From: Scandinavium manionii
GTDB taxonomy: Bacteria > Pseudomonadota > Gammaproteobacteria > Enterobacterales > Enterobacteriaceae
NCBI RefSeq assembly: GCF_024764775.1
Contig: NZ_JALIGC010000040.1
Coordinates: 434,001-498,000 of the forward strand
Direction of reading: 5' to 3'
DNA length: 64,000 nt
Of this stretch, positions 1 through 6,857 are shown piece by piece. The notes below the pieces were generated by a model that was not told where the DNA came from, made no database searches, and was given only the letters and a program-made list of their open reading frames with translations. Position 1 is the stretch's first letter. Each line of letters opens with the position of its first letter. The position numbers and the translations under genes were made by a program.

Positions 1-156
1 CCGGAAGCCTTTCTCGCCCAAAAACAGCATCTGGTCTTCAAACGCATCCGCCGTCAGAGGCCAGCCGTGGCTGAATACCACGGGCTGCCCGCTCCCCCAA
101 TCTTTGAAATAGAGAGTACTGCCATCTTTTAGGGTCAGTGTGTCGTAACCACTCAT
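1..156 (-). CDS. Alpha/beta hydrolase, N-terminal part (haloperoxidase/arylesterase type)
   Basis: Only the first 52 codons are inside the window; the gene runs off the left edge. The ATG at 156 follows an AGGAG ribosome site (on the minus strand) at good spacing. The readable protein has the beta-hairpin start TLTLKDGSTLYFKDWG followed by PVVFSHGWPL. HGWPL is the oxyanion-hole strand typical of non-haem chloroperoxidase/arylesterase-like alpha/beta hydrolases. The catalytic Ser, Asp and His lie outside the window, so substrate and activity cannot be judged. It is divergent from the GntP-family permease gene, and the roughly 280-bp gap between them holds the regulatory sites of the latter. 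Confidence 0.8.
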   Translation of the reverse strand, partial: MSGYDTLTLKDGSTLYFKDWGSGQPVVFSHGWPLTADAFEDQMLFLGEKGFR

Positions 157-224
157 GGGATCTCCTGGTTCCTGGTCATGCTGGCGCCGGATGGCGCAGC
201 GGTGCTTAAGAAGCATATGCCAGA

Positions 225-240
225 TTTGAAATCGATCACG
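225..240. promoter_or_regulatory. Candidate CRP site upstream of GntP-family gene
   Basis: TTTGA-N6-TCACG matches the CRP consensus TGTGA-N6-TCACA at 8 of 10 fixed positions. It lies about 200 bp upstream of the permease start and upstream of the GntR-type boxes, an arrangement like E. coli gntT, which is CRP-activated. This is a motif match only. Confidence 0.35.
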
Positions 241-341
241 TTTATCGAACAAATATTGTCCAAATCGATAATTGTTTCGGATATTTGAAGTGGCTCCCAA
301 AGTGTTAATAAATGTGTCAAAGCATATTTACAACACCCGCC

Positions 342-371
342 ATGTTACCAGTATCATGTTACCGGTATCAG
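342..371. promoter_or_regulatory. Tandem overlapping GntR-type operators
   Basis: ATGTTACCAGTATCAT (342-357) and ATGTTACCGGTATCAG (356-371) overlap by two bases. Both are close to the published E. coli GntR operator consensus ATGTTACCCGTATCAT. They lie about 70-100 bp upstream of the permease ATG, where a repressor would block transcription. Repression by a GntR/LacI-type regulator, relieved by gluconate or a related sugar acid, is inferred. Confidence 0.7.
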
Positions 372-439
372 TGATAAACGCAGGGATTACGCCAGGCTAT
401 CACTATCACTTTGGCTGTCACGTTACAGAGGATATAAAG

Positions 440-1816
440 ATGACAGAAGTTACGAACGCATTGGGAGCCGGTACGCTGCTCGGTATCGCCGCAGGGGCTG
501 TAGCACTGCTGCTGGTCTTGATCATGCGCTTCAAAGTGCATGCCTTTTTAGCCTTAACGCTGGTCAGCATCGTAGTGGCGCTACTGACGAAAGTTCCGTT
601 TGATAAAGTGGTGCCGACCCTGTTGACAGGCTTCGGCGGTACGCTGGCTGGCGTTGCGCTGCTGGTGGGCCTGGGGGCGATGATTGGCCGACTGCTGGAA
701 GTCTCCGGCGGTGCAAAAGTGCTGGCTGATACGCTGATTAACAAATTTGGTGCGCATCGCGCGCCGTTCGCGCTCGGTGTGGCGTCGCTGCTGTTCGGCT
801 TCCCTATCTTCTTCGACGCCGGTCTGGTGGTGATGCTGCCGATTATCTTCAGCGTCGCCAAACAGTTTGGCGGTTCTACGCTGAAATACGCCTTCCCGGC
901 TGCGGGTGCGTTCGCAGTCATGCATGCGCTGGTGCCGCCACATCCTGGCCCGGTTGCCGCGGCTGAACTGCTCGGCGCGAACATTGGTCTGCTGGTGATT
1001 GTTGGTCTGATTATCGCCCTGCCGACCTGGTATCTTGGTGCATACCTGTACGGGCTGTATGCCGGGAAAAAATTCGACATTAAACTGCCGTCTTCCTTCC
1101 TCGGAGCGGTCGAAGCCGATCCCAACCACAAGCCGCCTTCATTCGGCATGGTGCTGACCATTCTGCTGATGCCGCTGGTGCTGATTTTCCTCGAAACCGG
1201 CCTCAATACCGCGACGGTGCTGGGTTGGGTGGCGAAAGACGACACGCTAGTGAACTTCCTGCGTATGCTGGGCAAAACCCCGGTGGCGCTGCTGATTACC
1301 GTGTTCTTCGCCCTGATGGTGTTCAGCCGTCAGCACAGCCTTAAGCATCTGGAAAAAATCTGTGACGGTGCATTAGGCCCAATCTGCGGCATCATTCTGG
1401 TGACCGGCGCGGGCGGTATGTTCGGTGGCGTTCTGCGCGCCAGCGGAATTGGCGATGCGCTGGCAGGCGTGTTGTCCGATACCGGGATGCCGGTCATCGT
1501 AGCTGCGTTCGTGATTGCGACAGCGCTGCGTGTGGCGCAAGGTTCCGCCACGGTTGCATTGACCACTACCGCCGCGCTGGTTGCGCCGATGGTCCACGCC
1601 ACAACCGGTATCAGCCAACTCGACCTGTGCTTTATCGTGGTCGCCATCGCCGGTGGCGCAACGGTGCTGTCGCACGTGAACGACTCCGGTTTCTGGCTGG
1701 TTGGCCGCTTCCTCGAAATGGATGAAAAAACCACGCTGAAAACCTGGACGGTGATGGAAACGCTGCTTGGCGGCCTCGCCTTCCTGTTCGCGCTGGTTGG
1801 TAGCCTTATCTTCTAA
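440..1816 (+). CDS. GntP-family sugar-acid:H+ symporter
   Basis: Inner-membrane permease of the gluconate:H+ symporter (GntP) family, which imports gluconate or related aldonates. The 458-residue product is highly hydrophobic, with about 12 membrane segments. Family landmarks are GFGGTLAGVALLVGLGAMIG near residue 65, the FPIFFDAGLVVMLP segment near 130, PPHPGP near 165 and the late SATVALTTTAALVAP and LSHVNDSGFW motifs. I chose the ATG at 440 because AGAGGA precedes it; the open frame extends about 56 codons upstream, but that part crosses the operator region and is not permease-like. Two GntR-type boxes upstream suggest gluconate-type induction. Identity to a named paralogue (gntT, gntU, gntP, idnT) cannot be settled by eye. 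Confidence 0.85.
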   Translation: MTEVTNALGAGTLLGIAAGAVALLLVLIMRFKVHAFLALTLVSIVVALLTKVPFDKVVPTLLTGFGGTLAGVALLVGLGAMIGRLLEVSGGAKVLADTLINKFGAHRAPFALGVASLLFGFPIFFDAGLVVMLPIIFSVAKQFGGSTLKYAFPAAGAFAVMHALVPPHPGPVAAAELLGANIGLLVIVGLIIALPTWYLGAYLYGLYAGKKFDIKLPSSFLGAVEADPNHKPPSFGMVLTILLMPLVLIFLETGLNTATVLGWVAKDDTLVNFLRMLGKTPVALLITVFFALMVFSRQHSLKHLEKICDGALGPICGIILVTGAGGMFGGVLRASGIGDALAGVLSDTGMPVIVAAFVIATALRVAQGSATVALTTTAALVAPMVHATTGISQLDLCFIVVAIAGGATVLSHVNDSGFWLVGRFLEMDEKTTLKTWTVMETLLGGLAFLFALVGSLIF

Positions 1817-1828
1817 TGTGAGCTATAT

Positions 1829-1951
1829 CCAAAATAATTCGCGTTACATCGCGGCGGCAAGAGAATGAGTCCCGATGAACGTAGTAACCTAAGTGATTCG
1901 GGCGAGTGAACGTAGCCAACAAAGATGCAGCTTGAAGAATGGCGGGTATAA
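1829..1951 (+). repeat. ERIC element, diverged copy
   Basis: About 125 bp beginning near AATAATTCGCGTTACA and ending TGCAGCTTGAAGAATGGCGGGTATA, the edges of the enterobacterial repetitive intergenic consensus. The core is diverged: the usual CCCCAGGAGCTTACATAAGTAAG is replaced by a rearranged stretch around 1868-1905. It sits between the permease gene and rnk. Confidence 0.75.
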
Positions 1952-1996
1952 ATCACTTCAAAGATCCGACCACAGTCAGTATCATGGTCAGACCCT

Positions 1997-2030
1997 AAAC
2001 CCTCGTCCTGAACGACGAGGGTTTTCTTTT
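1997..2030 (+). terminator. Rho-independent terminator before rnk
   Basis: A perfect 11-bp stem AAACCCTCGTC/GACGAGGGTTT with a six-base loop is followed by TTTTCTTTT. It lies about 180 bp past the permease stop and 45 bp before the rnk start. It may end transcription from upstream or attenuate a longer rnk transcript. Confidence 0.75.
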
Positions 2031-2075
2031 GGAAACAAGTCGCTGGATCTCAACCTGGAAAACATGGAGTCAACA

Positions 2076-2486
2076 ATGACCAGACCCGCCATCATCATTA
2101 ATGAGTTCGATGCCGAACGGATTGACCGCCTGCTGGAACGACCAGAGTGGGCAACCTCCCCGGTTGCGGCTGCGCTGAATGACGAACTGGATCGGGCGCA
2201 GATGTGCTCCCCGCAGGAGATGCCGCACAATGTGGTCAGCATGAACAGCCAGATCCGCTTCCGCGATTTGAGCACCCAGGAAGAACGCGTGCGTACGCTG
2301 GTGTTCCCGGCCAACATGACCGACAGTGCAACGCAGCTTTCCGTTCTGGCGCCGGTCGGGGCGGCACTGCTTGGCCTTCGCGTGGGTGATTCCATTCACT
2401 GGTCGCTGCCGAACGGCACTGAAACACATTTAGAAGTGCTTGAGCTGCTGTATCAGCCAGAAGCCGCCGGTGAATTTAACCGCTAA
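2076..2486 (+). CDS. rnk: Nucleoside diphosphate kinase regulator Rnk
   Basis: Rnk is a GreA/GreB-fold protein that binds RNA polymerase and affects nucleoside diphosphate kinase levels. The product is 136 residues, the usual Rnk length, starting MTRPAIIINEFDAERIDRLL. An N-terminal coiled coil (about residues 1-45) is followed by a FKBP-like C-terminal domain with the conserved LSVLAPVGAALLGLRVGDSIHW segment. The start at 2076 is supported by GGAG eight bases upstream; the longer open frame crosses a terminator and ERIC element. In E. coli rnk lies near uspG with ybdR between; here ybdR is missing and uspG follows directly. Confidence 0.95.
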   Translation: MTRPAIIINEFDAERIDRLLERPEWATSPVAAALNDELDRAQMCSPQEMPHNVVSMNSQIRFRDLSTQEERVRTLVFPANMTDSATQLSVLAPVGAALLGLRVGDSIHWSLPNGTETHLEVLELLYQPEAAGEFNR

Positions 2487-2660
2487 GCGCATCTGAATGA
2501 CTTTTCAGAGGATGTCATCCACATCCTCTTTCCGTTTCCCTTCTCCACAAAACTTTACCCTCCCTTTACCGTCTGAAAGTGATATTTGCGACGTGAATGG
2601 CACAAAGAAGTCGCCGAATATGCTTGTATATATGCAGGATCGTTACATGGAGGTCATTGT

Positions 2661-3089
2661 ATGTATAACACCATCATAATGCCGGTTGATGTCTTCGAAA
2701 TGGCGCTGAGTGACAAGGCCGTTCGTCATGCGGAATTTCTCGCCCAGCAGGAAGGCATTATCCATCTTTTGCATGTCCTACCCGGCTCCGCGAGCCTGAC
2801 CATGAGCCGCTTTGCCGCCGATTTACGTCGCTTTGAAGAGCACCTATACCATGAGGCGGAAACGCGCCTGAAAACCATGGTTGACCATTTCAGCATCGAC
2901 CCTTCGCGGATCAAACCCCATGTGCGGATGGGCAACGTGCGTGACGTGGTGAATGAACTGGCCGAAGAGCTTAAGGCCGACGTGGTGGTGATTGGCTCGC
3001 GCAATCCGTCCATTGCCACGCACCTGCTCGGCTCCAACGCCTCGAGCGTGATTCGTCACGCACACGTGCCGGTGCTGGTAGTGCGGTAA
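2661..3089 (+). CDS. uspG: Universal stress protein UspG
   Basis: A 142-residue universal stress protein, the same length as E. coli UspG (formerly UP12), a nucleotide-binding stress protein known to be autophosphorylated or adenylated and linked to GroEL. The product starts MYNTIIMPVDVFEM. The C-terminal ATP-binding signature is visible as G112-S-R, then G124-S-N-A-S-S129, and the last strand ends VPVLVVR. I chose the ATG at 2661, preceded by GGAGG at 2649-2653, rather than the in-frame position 25 codons upstream. A strong bidirectional terminator follows. Its neighbours rnk and ahpF match the E. coli order. Confidence 0.95.
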   Translation: MYNTIIMPVDVFEMALSDKAVRHAEFLAQQEGIIHLLHVLPGSASLTMSRFAADLRRFEEHLYHEAETRLKTMVDHFSIDPSRIKPHVRMGNVRDVVNELAEELKADVVVIGSRNPSIATHLLGSNASSVIRHAHVPVLVVR

Positions 3090-3110
3090 TTCCCCTGCCA
3101 GTCCAGCCGT

Positions 3111-3145
3111 AAAAAAAGAGGCTACCTTTCGGTAGCCTCTTTACA
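3111..3145. terminator. Bidirectional terminator between uspG and ahpF
   Basis: A perfect 12-bp stem AAAGAGGCTACC/GGTAGCCTCTTT with loop TTTC is flanked by an A-run on the left and T-rich sequence on the right. It can serve the converging uspG (plus) and ahpF (minus) transcripts. Confidence 0.9.
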
Positions 3146-3172
3146 TTGCAGGTGTGGTCTTACTTTTTTGTA

Positions 3173-4738
3173 TTACGCCGTTTTGGTGCGTATCAGGTAA
3201 TCAAACGAACTCAGAGAAGCTTTAGCGCCTTCGCCGGTCGCGATAATAATTTGTTTGTACGGCACAGTAGTGCAGTCGCCCGCCGCAAACACGCCCTTCA
3301 CGCTGGTTTCGCATTTGGCATCAATGATGATTTCGCCCATGCGATTGCGCTCAATCGCGCCTTCCAGCCAGGTCGTGTTTGGCAGCAGACCAATCTGCAC
3401 AAAGATGCCGGACAGTGGGATCTGATGTGTGTCGCCGCTGACGCGATCGCGATACTCCAGCCCAACCACACGGGTGCCGTCGCCTTTCACTTCGGTCGTT
3501 TGCGCGTTCAGAATGATGTCGACGTTTTTCAGGCTGCGCACTTTATCCTGTAGCACCTGGTCGGCTTTCATCTCTGGGGCAAATTCCAGCAGCGTAACGT
3601 GTTCAACAATACCCGCCAGATCGATAGCCGCTTCCACACCGGAGTTACCGCCGCCGATCACCGCCACGCGTTTGCCTTTGAACAGCGGGCCGTCGCAGTG
3701 CGGGCAGTAGGTCACGCCTTTGGTGCGATATTGATCTTCGCCCGGGACGTTCATGTTGCGCCATTTCGCGCCAGTGGCAATGATAACGCTGCGCGCTTTC
3801 AGCACCGCGCCAGACGCTGTTTCAACCTGATGGAGACCGCCTTCCGTCGCCGCAGGCGTCAGTTTGCTGGCACTCTGGGAATCGATAACGTCCACGTCAT
3901 AATCGGAAACGTGCTGCTTAAGCGCGCCTGCCAGTTTCTGACCTTCAGTTTTCGGCACTGAGATGTAGTTTTCGATGTCGACGGTATCGAGCACCTGGCC
4001 GCCAAAGCGTTCGCCCATCAAGCCAGTGCGGATGCCTTTACGGGCAGAGTAAACCGCCGCCGCCGCACCCGCCGGGCCGGAGCCGACGATCAGTACATCG
4101 TAAACATCACGTTTGTTGAGTTCTTCCGCCGCACGTTTCTCCGCGCCGGTGTCCACTTTTGCCACGATCTCTGCCAGCGTCATGCGACCATGACCAAATT
4201 CCTGACCGTTCACAAACACCGCCGGAACGCCCATCACGTTGCGATCGATAATTTCATTCTGGAACACGCCACCGTCAATCGCGGTGTGCTTGATACGTGG
4301 GTTCAGCACCGCCATCAGGTTTAGCGCCTGCACCACGTCCGGGCAGTTGTGGCAAGAGAGCGAGTAATAGGTTTCGAATTCGAAATCGCCGTCCAAATCA
4401 CGGATTTGCTCCAGCAGCGCCTGCGCTTCTTTTGACGGATGGCCGCCGGTCCACAGCAGTGCCAGCACCAGCGAAGTAAATTCATGACCCAGCGGAGAGC
4501 CTGCAAAGCGCGGCCCGTGAGTGGATCCCGGATTGGTAATCAGGAATGAAGGCTTGCGCACCGGCAGGCTGTTATCTTCTTTGAAGGTTACCTTCGGGGA
4601 GAGTTCGGCGATTTCCGCCAGCAGTTCCTTGATTTCTGCCGATTTAGCGCTGTCATCCAGCGTGGCAATCAGCTCAACAGGTTTCGTCAGTTTCTCAAGG
4701 TAGGCCTTGAGCTGGGTTTTCATGTTTGTGTCGAGCAT
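3173..4738 (-). CDS. ahpF: Alkyl hydroperoxide reductase subunit F
   Basis: AhpF is the NADH-dependent flavoprotein that re-reduces AhpC in the cytoplasm. The product is 521 residues, identical in length to E. coli AhpF, and nearly identical in sequence as recalled. The N-terminal domain (about 1-200) carries two thioredoxin-like folds with the C129-H-N-C132 redox pair. The C-terminal thioredoxin-reductase-like part has the FAD motif GSGPAGAAAA near 220, the CPHC redox centre near 345-348 and the NAD(P)H-binding GGGNSGVEAA. AGGGAAG precedes the ATG. It lies downstream of ahpC on the same strand, with an ERIC element in the 233-bp gap. Confidence 0.98.
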   Translation of the reverse strand: MLDTNMKTQLKAYLEKLTKPVELIATLDDSAKSAEIKELLAEIAELSPKVTFKEDNSLPVRKPSFLITNPGSTHGPRFAGSPLGHEFTSLVLALLWTGGHPSKEAQALLEQIRDLDGDFEFETYYSLSCHNCPDVVQALNLMAVLNPRIKHTAIDGGVFQNEIIDRNVMGVPAVFVNGQEFGHGRMTLAEIVAKVDTGAEKRAAEELNKRDVYDVLIVGSGPAGAAAAVYSARKGIRTGLMGERFGGQVLDTVDIENYISVPKTEGQKLAGALKQHVSDYDVDVIDSQSASKLTPAATEGGLHQVETASGAVLKARSVIIATGAKWRNMNVPGEDQYRTKGVTYCPHCDGPLFKGKRVAVIGGGNSGVEAAIDLAGIVEHVTLLEFAPEMKADQVLQDKVRSLKNVDIILNAQTTEVKGDGTRVVGLEYRDRVSGDTHQIPLSGIFVQIGLLPNTTWLEGAIERNRMGEIIIDAKCETSVKGVFAAGDCTTVPYKQIIIATGEGAKASLSSFDYLIRTKTA

Positions 4739-4858
4739 TGTTCTTCCCTCTCATAAAACATCATCATGCGAGCGGCCTTGTGCGGGCAGCTTGCATCATG
4801 GTGTTTGGATTAAAACGGGTGCATAACTGCCCCCGCTTAATGACCATTTTTCAAAGGA

Positions 4859-4960
4859 TTTTGCTTCAGAGTAAGGCGGCGAACTCTTAAGTCCCCGGGA
4901 GCTTACATAAGTAAGTGACCGGGGTGCGAGAGTGAAGCCAACGCAGCTATGGAGCAAAAA
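4859..4960 (+). repeat. ERIC element between ahpC and ahpF
   Basis: Contains the ERIC core GGGAGCTTACATAAGTAAGTGACC and the flank GAAGCCAACGCAG. The ends TTTTGCTTC and GGAGCAAAA form an inverted repeat. It lies inside the ahpC-ahpF transcription unit, where a transcribed ERIC hairpin could affect ahpF expression or RNA processing. Confidence 0.85.
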
Positions 4961-4971
4961 CCGAAGAAAAA

Positions 4972-5535
4972 TTAGATTTTGCCGACCAGGTCCAGGGATG
5001 GAGCCAGCGTCGCGTCACCTTCTTTCCATTTCGCCGGGCACACTTCGCCTGGGTGGGAGGCTACGTACTGTGCCGCTTTCACTTTGCGCAGCAGGTCAGA
5101 TGCGTCACGACCGATGCCTTCAGCAGTAACTTCAATGGCCTGAATGATGCCCTGCGGGTCAACGATGAAGGTACCACGGTCAGCCAGGCCTTCGTCTTCA
5201 CGCATGTTTTCAAAGTTACGGGTCAGGGCGCCAGTTGGGTCGCCGATCATCGCGTATTTGATTTTGGCGATGGTGTCGGAGCTGCTGTGCCACGCTTTAT
5301 GGGTGAAGTGGGTGTCAGTAGACACGGAGTAAATATCTACACCCAGTTTCTGGAATTCTTCGTAATGGTCGGCCACGTCGCCCAGTTCGGTCGGGCAAAC
5401 GAAGGTAAAGTCAGCCGGATAGAAGAAGAACACACTCCAGCGACCTTCGGTGTCTTTCTCAGTGACTTCTACGAATTCGCCGTTTTTGAAAGCCTGGTTT
5501 TTGAAAGGTTTGATTTTGGTGTTAATTAAGGACAT
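4972..5535 (-). CDS. ahpC: Alkyl hydroperoxide reductase subunit C (peroxiredoxin)
   Basis: Typical 2-Cys peroxiredoxin that reduces H2O2 and organic peroxides, recycled by AhpF. The product is 187 residues, the family length, starting MSLINTKIKPFKNQAF. The peroxidatic cysteine is C47 in FTFVCPTE and the resolving cysteine lies in EVCPAKW near 166. Start chosen at 5535, preceded by AGGAAG; the frame extends 26 codons further without family similarity. Upstream on the same strand lie a possible terminated leader or small RNA (5669-5781) and a candidate OxyR site, fitting the known peroxide control of ahpC. Confidence 0.98.
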   Translation of the reverse strand: MSLINTKIKPFKNQAFKNGEFVEVTEKDTEGRWSVFFFYPADFTFVCPTELGDVADHYEEFQKLGVDIYSVSTDTHFTHKAWHSSSDTIAKIKYAMIGDPTGALTRNFENMREDEGLADRGTFIVDPQGIIQAIEVTAEGIGRDASDLLRKVKAAQYVASHPGEVCPAKWKEGDATLAPSLDLVGKI

Positions 5536-5668
5536 CTGTACTTCCTCCGTGTTGTCGTTGGGAAGTAAGGTAACTAACTTTGACTCAACGGGCCAATGCG
5601 TTTCCTTTATCAAATCAATAAGCGTTAGCTAACAAACTGCCACAACGATTTTAATGAACCCTGAACGT

Positions 5669-5781
5669 AAAAAGGCCACCTTTTCAGGCGGCCCCGTTAC
5701 CTGAAAGCCCCTGGGGGATTCAGTGCCAGCAAGCTGGCTGTGCGTTGCGCTCTACAAAACCTTGTTAAAGGTCGTAATAGC
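5669..5781 (-). ncRNA. Candidate small RNA or attenuated ahpC leader
   Basis: On the minus strand three hairpins follow each other: GCCAG-CTTG-CTGGC, then CTGAA-CCCC-A-GGGG-TTCAG, then the terminator GGCCGCC-TGAAAA-GGTGGCC followed by TTTTT (5693-5669). A matching promoter lies just upstream. The transcript would be about 110 nt and end about 135 nt before the ahpC start. It is either a stand-alone small RNA or a leader whose terminator controls read-through into ahpC. I do not recognise it as a known RNA family. There is no open frame of note. Confidence 0.5.
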
Positions 5782-5788
5782 GGGAAGG

Positions 5789-5817
5789 ATTAGACCATTC
5801 ACCTTATGTAAGAGCAA
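5789..5817 (-). promoter_or_regulatory. Sigma-70-like promoter for minus-strand RNA/ahpC
   Basis: On the minus strand TTGCTC (5817-5812) and TCTAAT (5794-5789) are separated by 17 bp. This matches TTGACA at four and TATAAT at five of six positions. The start would fall near 5781. Confidence 0.45.
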
Positions 5818-5828
5818 TTGCACCACGC

Positions 5829-5865
5829 CGGGGTCTTATCTATGGTTGTGATAGGCTCTACCATT
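5829..5865. promoter_or_regulatory. Candidate OxyR site in the dsbG-ahpC divergent region
   Basis: The central half-sites CTAT (5840-5843) and ATAG (5851-5854) are perfect and 7 bp apart, as in the consensus ATAG-N7-CTAT-N7-ATAG-N7-CTAT; the outer quarters are poor. The site lies 40-70 bp before dsbG and just upstream of the minus-strand -35 element, a position suited to activating either gene. In E. coli both dsbG and ahpC belong to the OxyR regulon. Confidence 0.4.
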
Positions 5866-5902
5866 CATTGGATATCATCCACTTATTTTACAAGGATTTA
5901 CT

Positions 5903-6649
5903 ATGCGTAAACTCGCCCTGCTGCTCACTTTGGCCCCTTTTCTGGCGACAGCTGAAGAGCTACCCGCGCCGGTAAAAGCGATAGAGAAACAAGGGATTAC
6001 GATAATCAAATCTTTCGACGCACCGGGCGGCATGAAAGGCTATCTCGGTAAATATCAGGACATGGGCGTGACCATCTATGTCACGCCGGACGGCAAGCAC
6101 GCCATTTCGGGTTACATGTATGACGACAAAGGCACTAACCTCAGCGAACAGTTGATTCAGAAGGATATTTACGCCCCGGCGGGCCGCGAACTGTGGCAGA
6201 AAATGGAAAAAGCGAGCTGGATCCTCGACGGTAAAGAATCGGCACCACGCGTGATTTATGTCTTCGCCGATCCGTTCTGCCCGTACTGCAAACAGTTCTG
6301 GCAACAGGCGCGTCCGTGGATTGAGTCCGGCAAAGTGCAGTTACGTACGCTGATGGTGGGCGTTATCAAACCAGAAAGCCCGGCGACGGCCGCCGCAATC
6401 ATGACCAGCAAGGATCCTGCGAAAACGTGGCATGATTACGAACAATCCGGCGGAAAACTGAAGCTCGACGTGCCAGCGTCGGTCGCACCGGCGCAGATGC
6501 AAATATTAAACGATAACCAGAAAATCATGGATGAATTAGGCGCCAACGCCACGCCAGCAATTTATTATCTCAACGAGGACAATACGCTCCAGCAGGTAGT
6601 CGGCCTACCTGATGCTGAAAATCTGAAAGCGATGATGGGCGAAAAATAA
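5903..6649 (+). CDS. dsbG: Periplasmic thiol:disulfide interchange protein DsbG
   Basis: DsbG is a dimeric V-shaped periplasmic protein kept reduced by DsbD; it protects single cysteines from sulfenylation and has isomerase/chaperone activity. The product is 248 residues, as in E. coli. A signal peptide ends at about residue 17 (FLATA|EE). The N-terminal dimerisation domain is followed by a thioredoxin fold with C126-P-Y-C129 in FADPFCPYCK, the DsbG-type active site (DsbC has CGYC). A TP cis-proline lies in GANATPAIYY. AAGGA precedes the ATG. It is divergent from ahpC across a 367-bp region, and a hairpin terminator follows. Confidence 0.97.
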   Translation: MRKLALLLTLAPFLATAEELPAPVKAIEKQGITIIKSFDAPGGMKGYLGKYQDMGVTIYVTPDGKHAISGYMYDDKGTNLSEQLIQKDIYAPAGRELWQKMEKASWILDGKESAPRVIYVFADPFCPYCKQFWQQARPWIESGKVQLRTLMVGVIKPESPATAAAIMTSKDPAKTWHDYEQSGGKLKLDVPASVAPAQMQILNDNQKIMDELGANATPAIYYLNEDNTLQQVVGLPDAENLKAMMGEK

Positions 6650-6656
6650 GTGAGTG

Positions 6657-6690
6657 GGTAAGGCGATATATTAATTGCCTTACCTTATTT
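6657..6690 (+). terminator. Terminator after dsbG
   Basis: Stem GGTAAGGC/GCCTTACC with a 12-base AT-rich loop is followed by TTATTT, starting 8 bp after the dsbG stop. The stretch from here to 6857 is AT-rich and holds no gene. Confidence 0.75.
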
Positions 6691-6857
6691 AACTCCCTAC
6701 ACACATTTATTTTCCTGCCCATTTTAATATTCATAAAATGCATGATTAACAAATCATTATACATCCAGTATATATTTAAAATTGCAGAATGTAATTTACT
6801 AAAATGCTTATTTTATATATGTTGTATTTATAAAAGGACAAAAGAAAAGGCAATTGA

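Noticed and set aside
418..1275. Minus-strand open frame of 285 codons opposite the GntP-family gene
   Set aside because: Low-complexity Ser/Pro/Thr-rich translation with no family match; a shadow of the membrane-protein frame.
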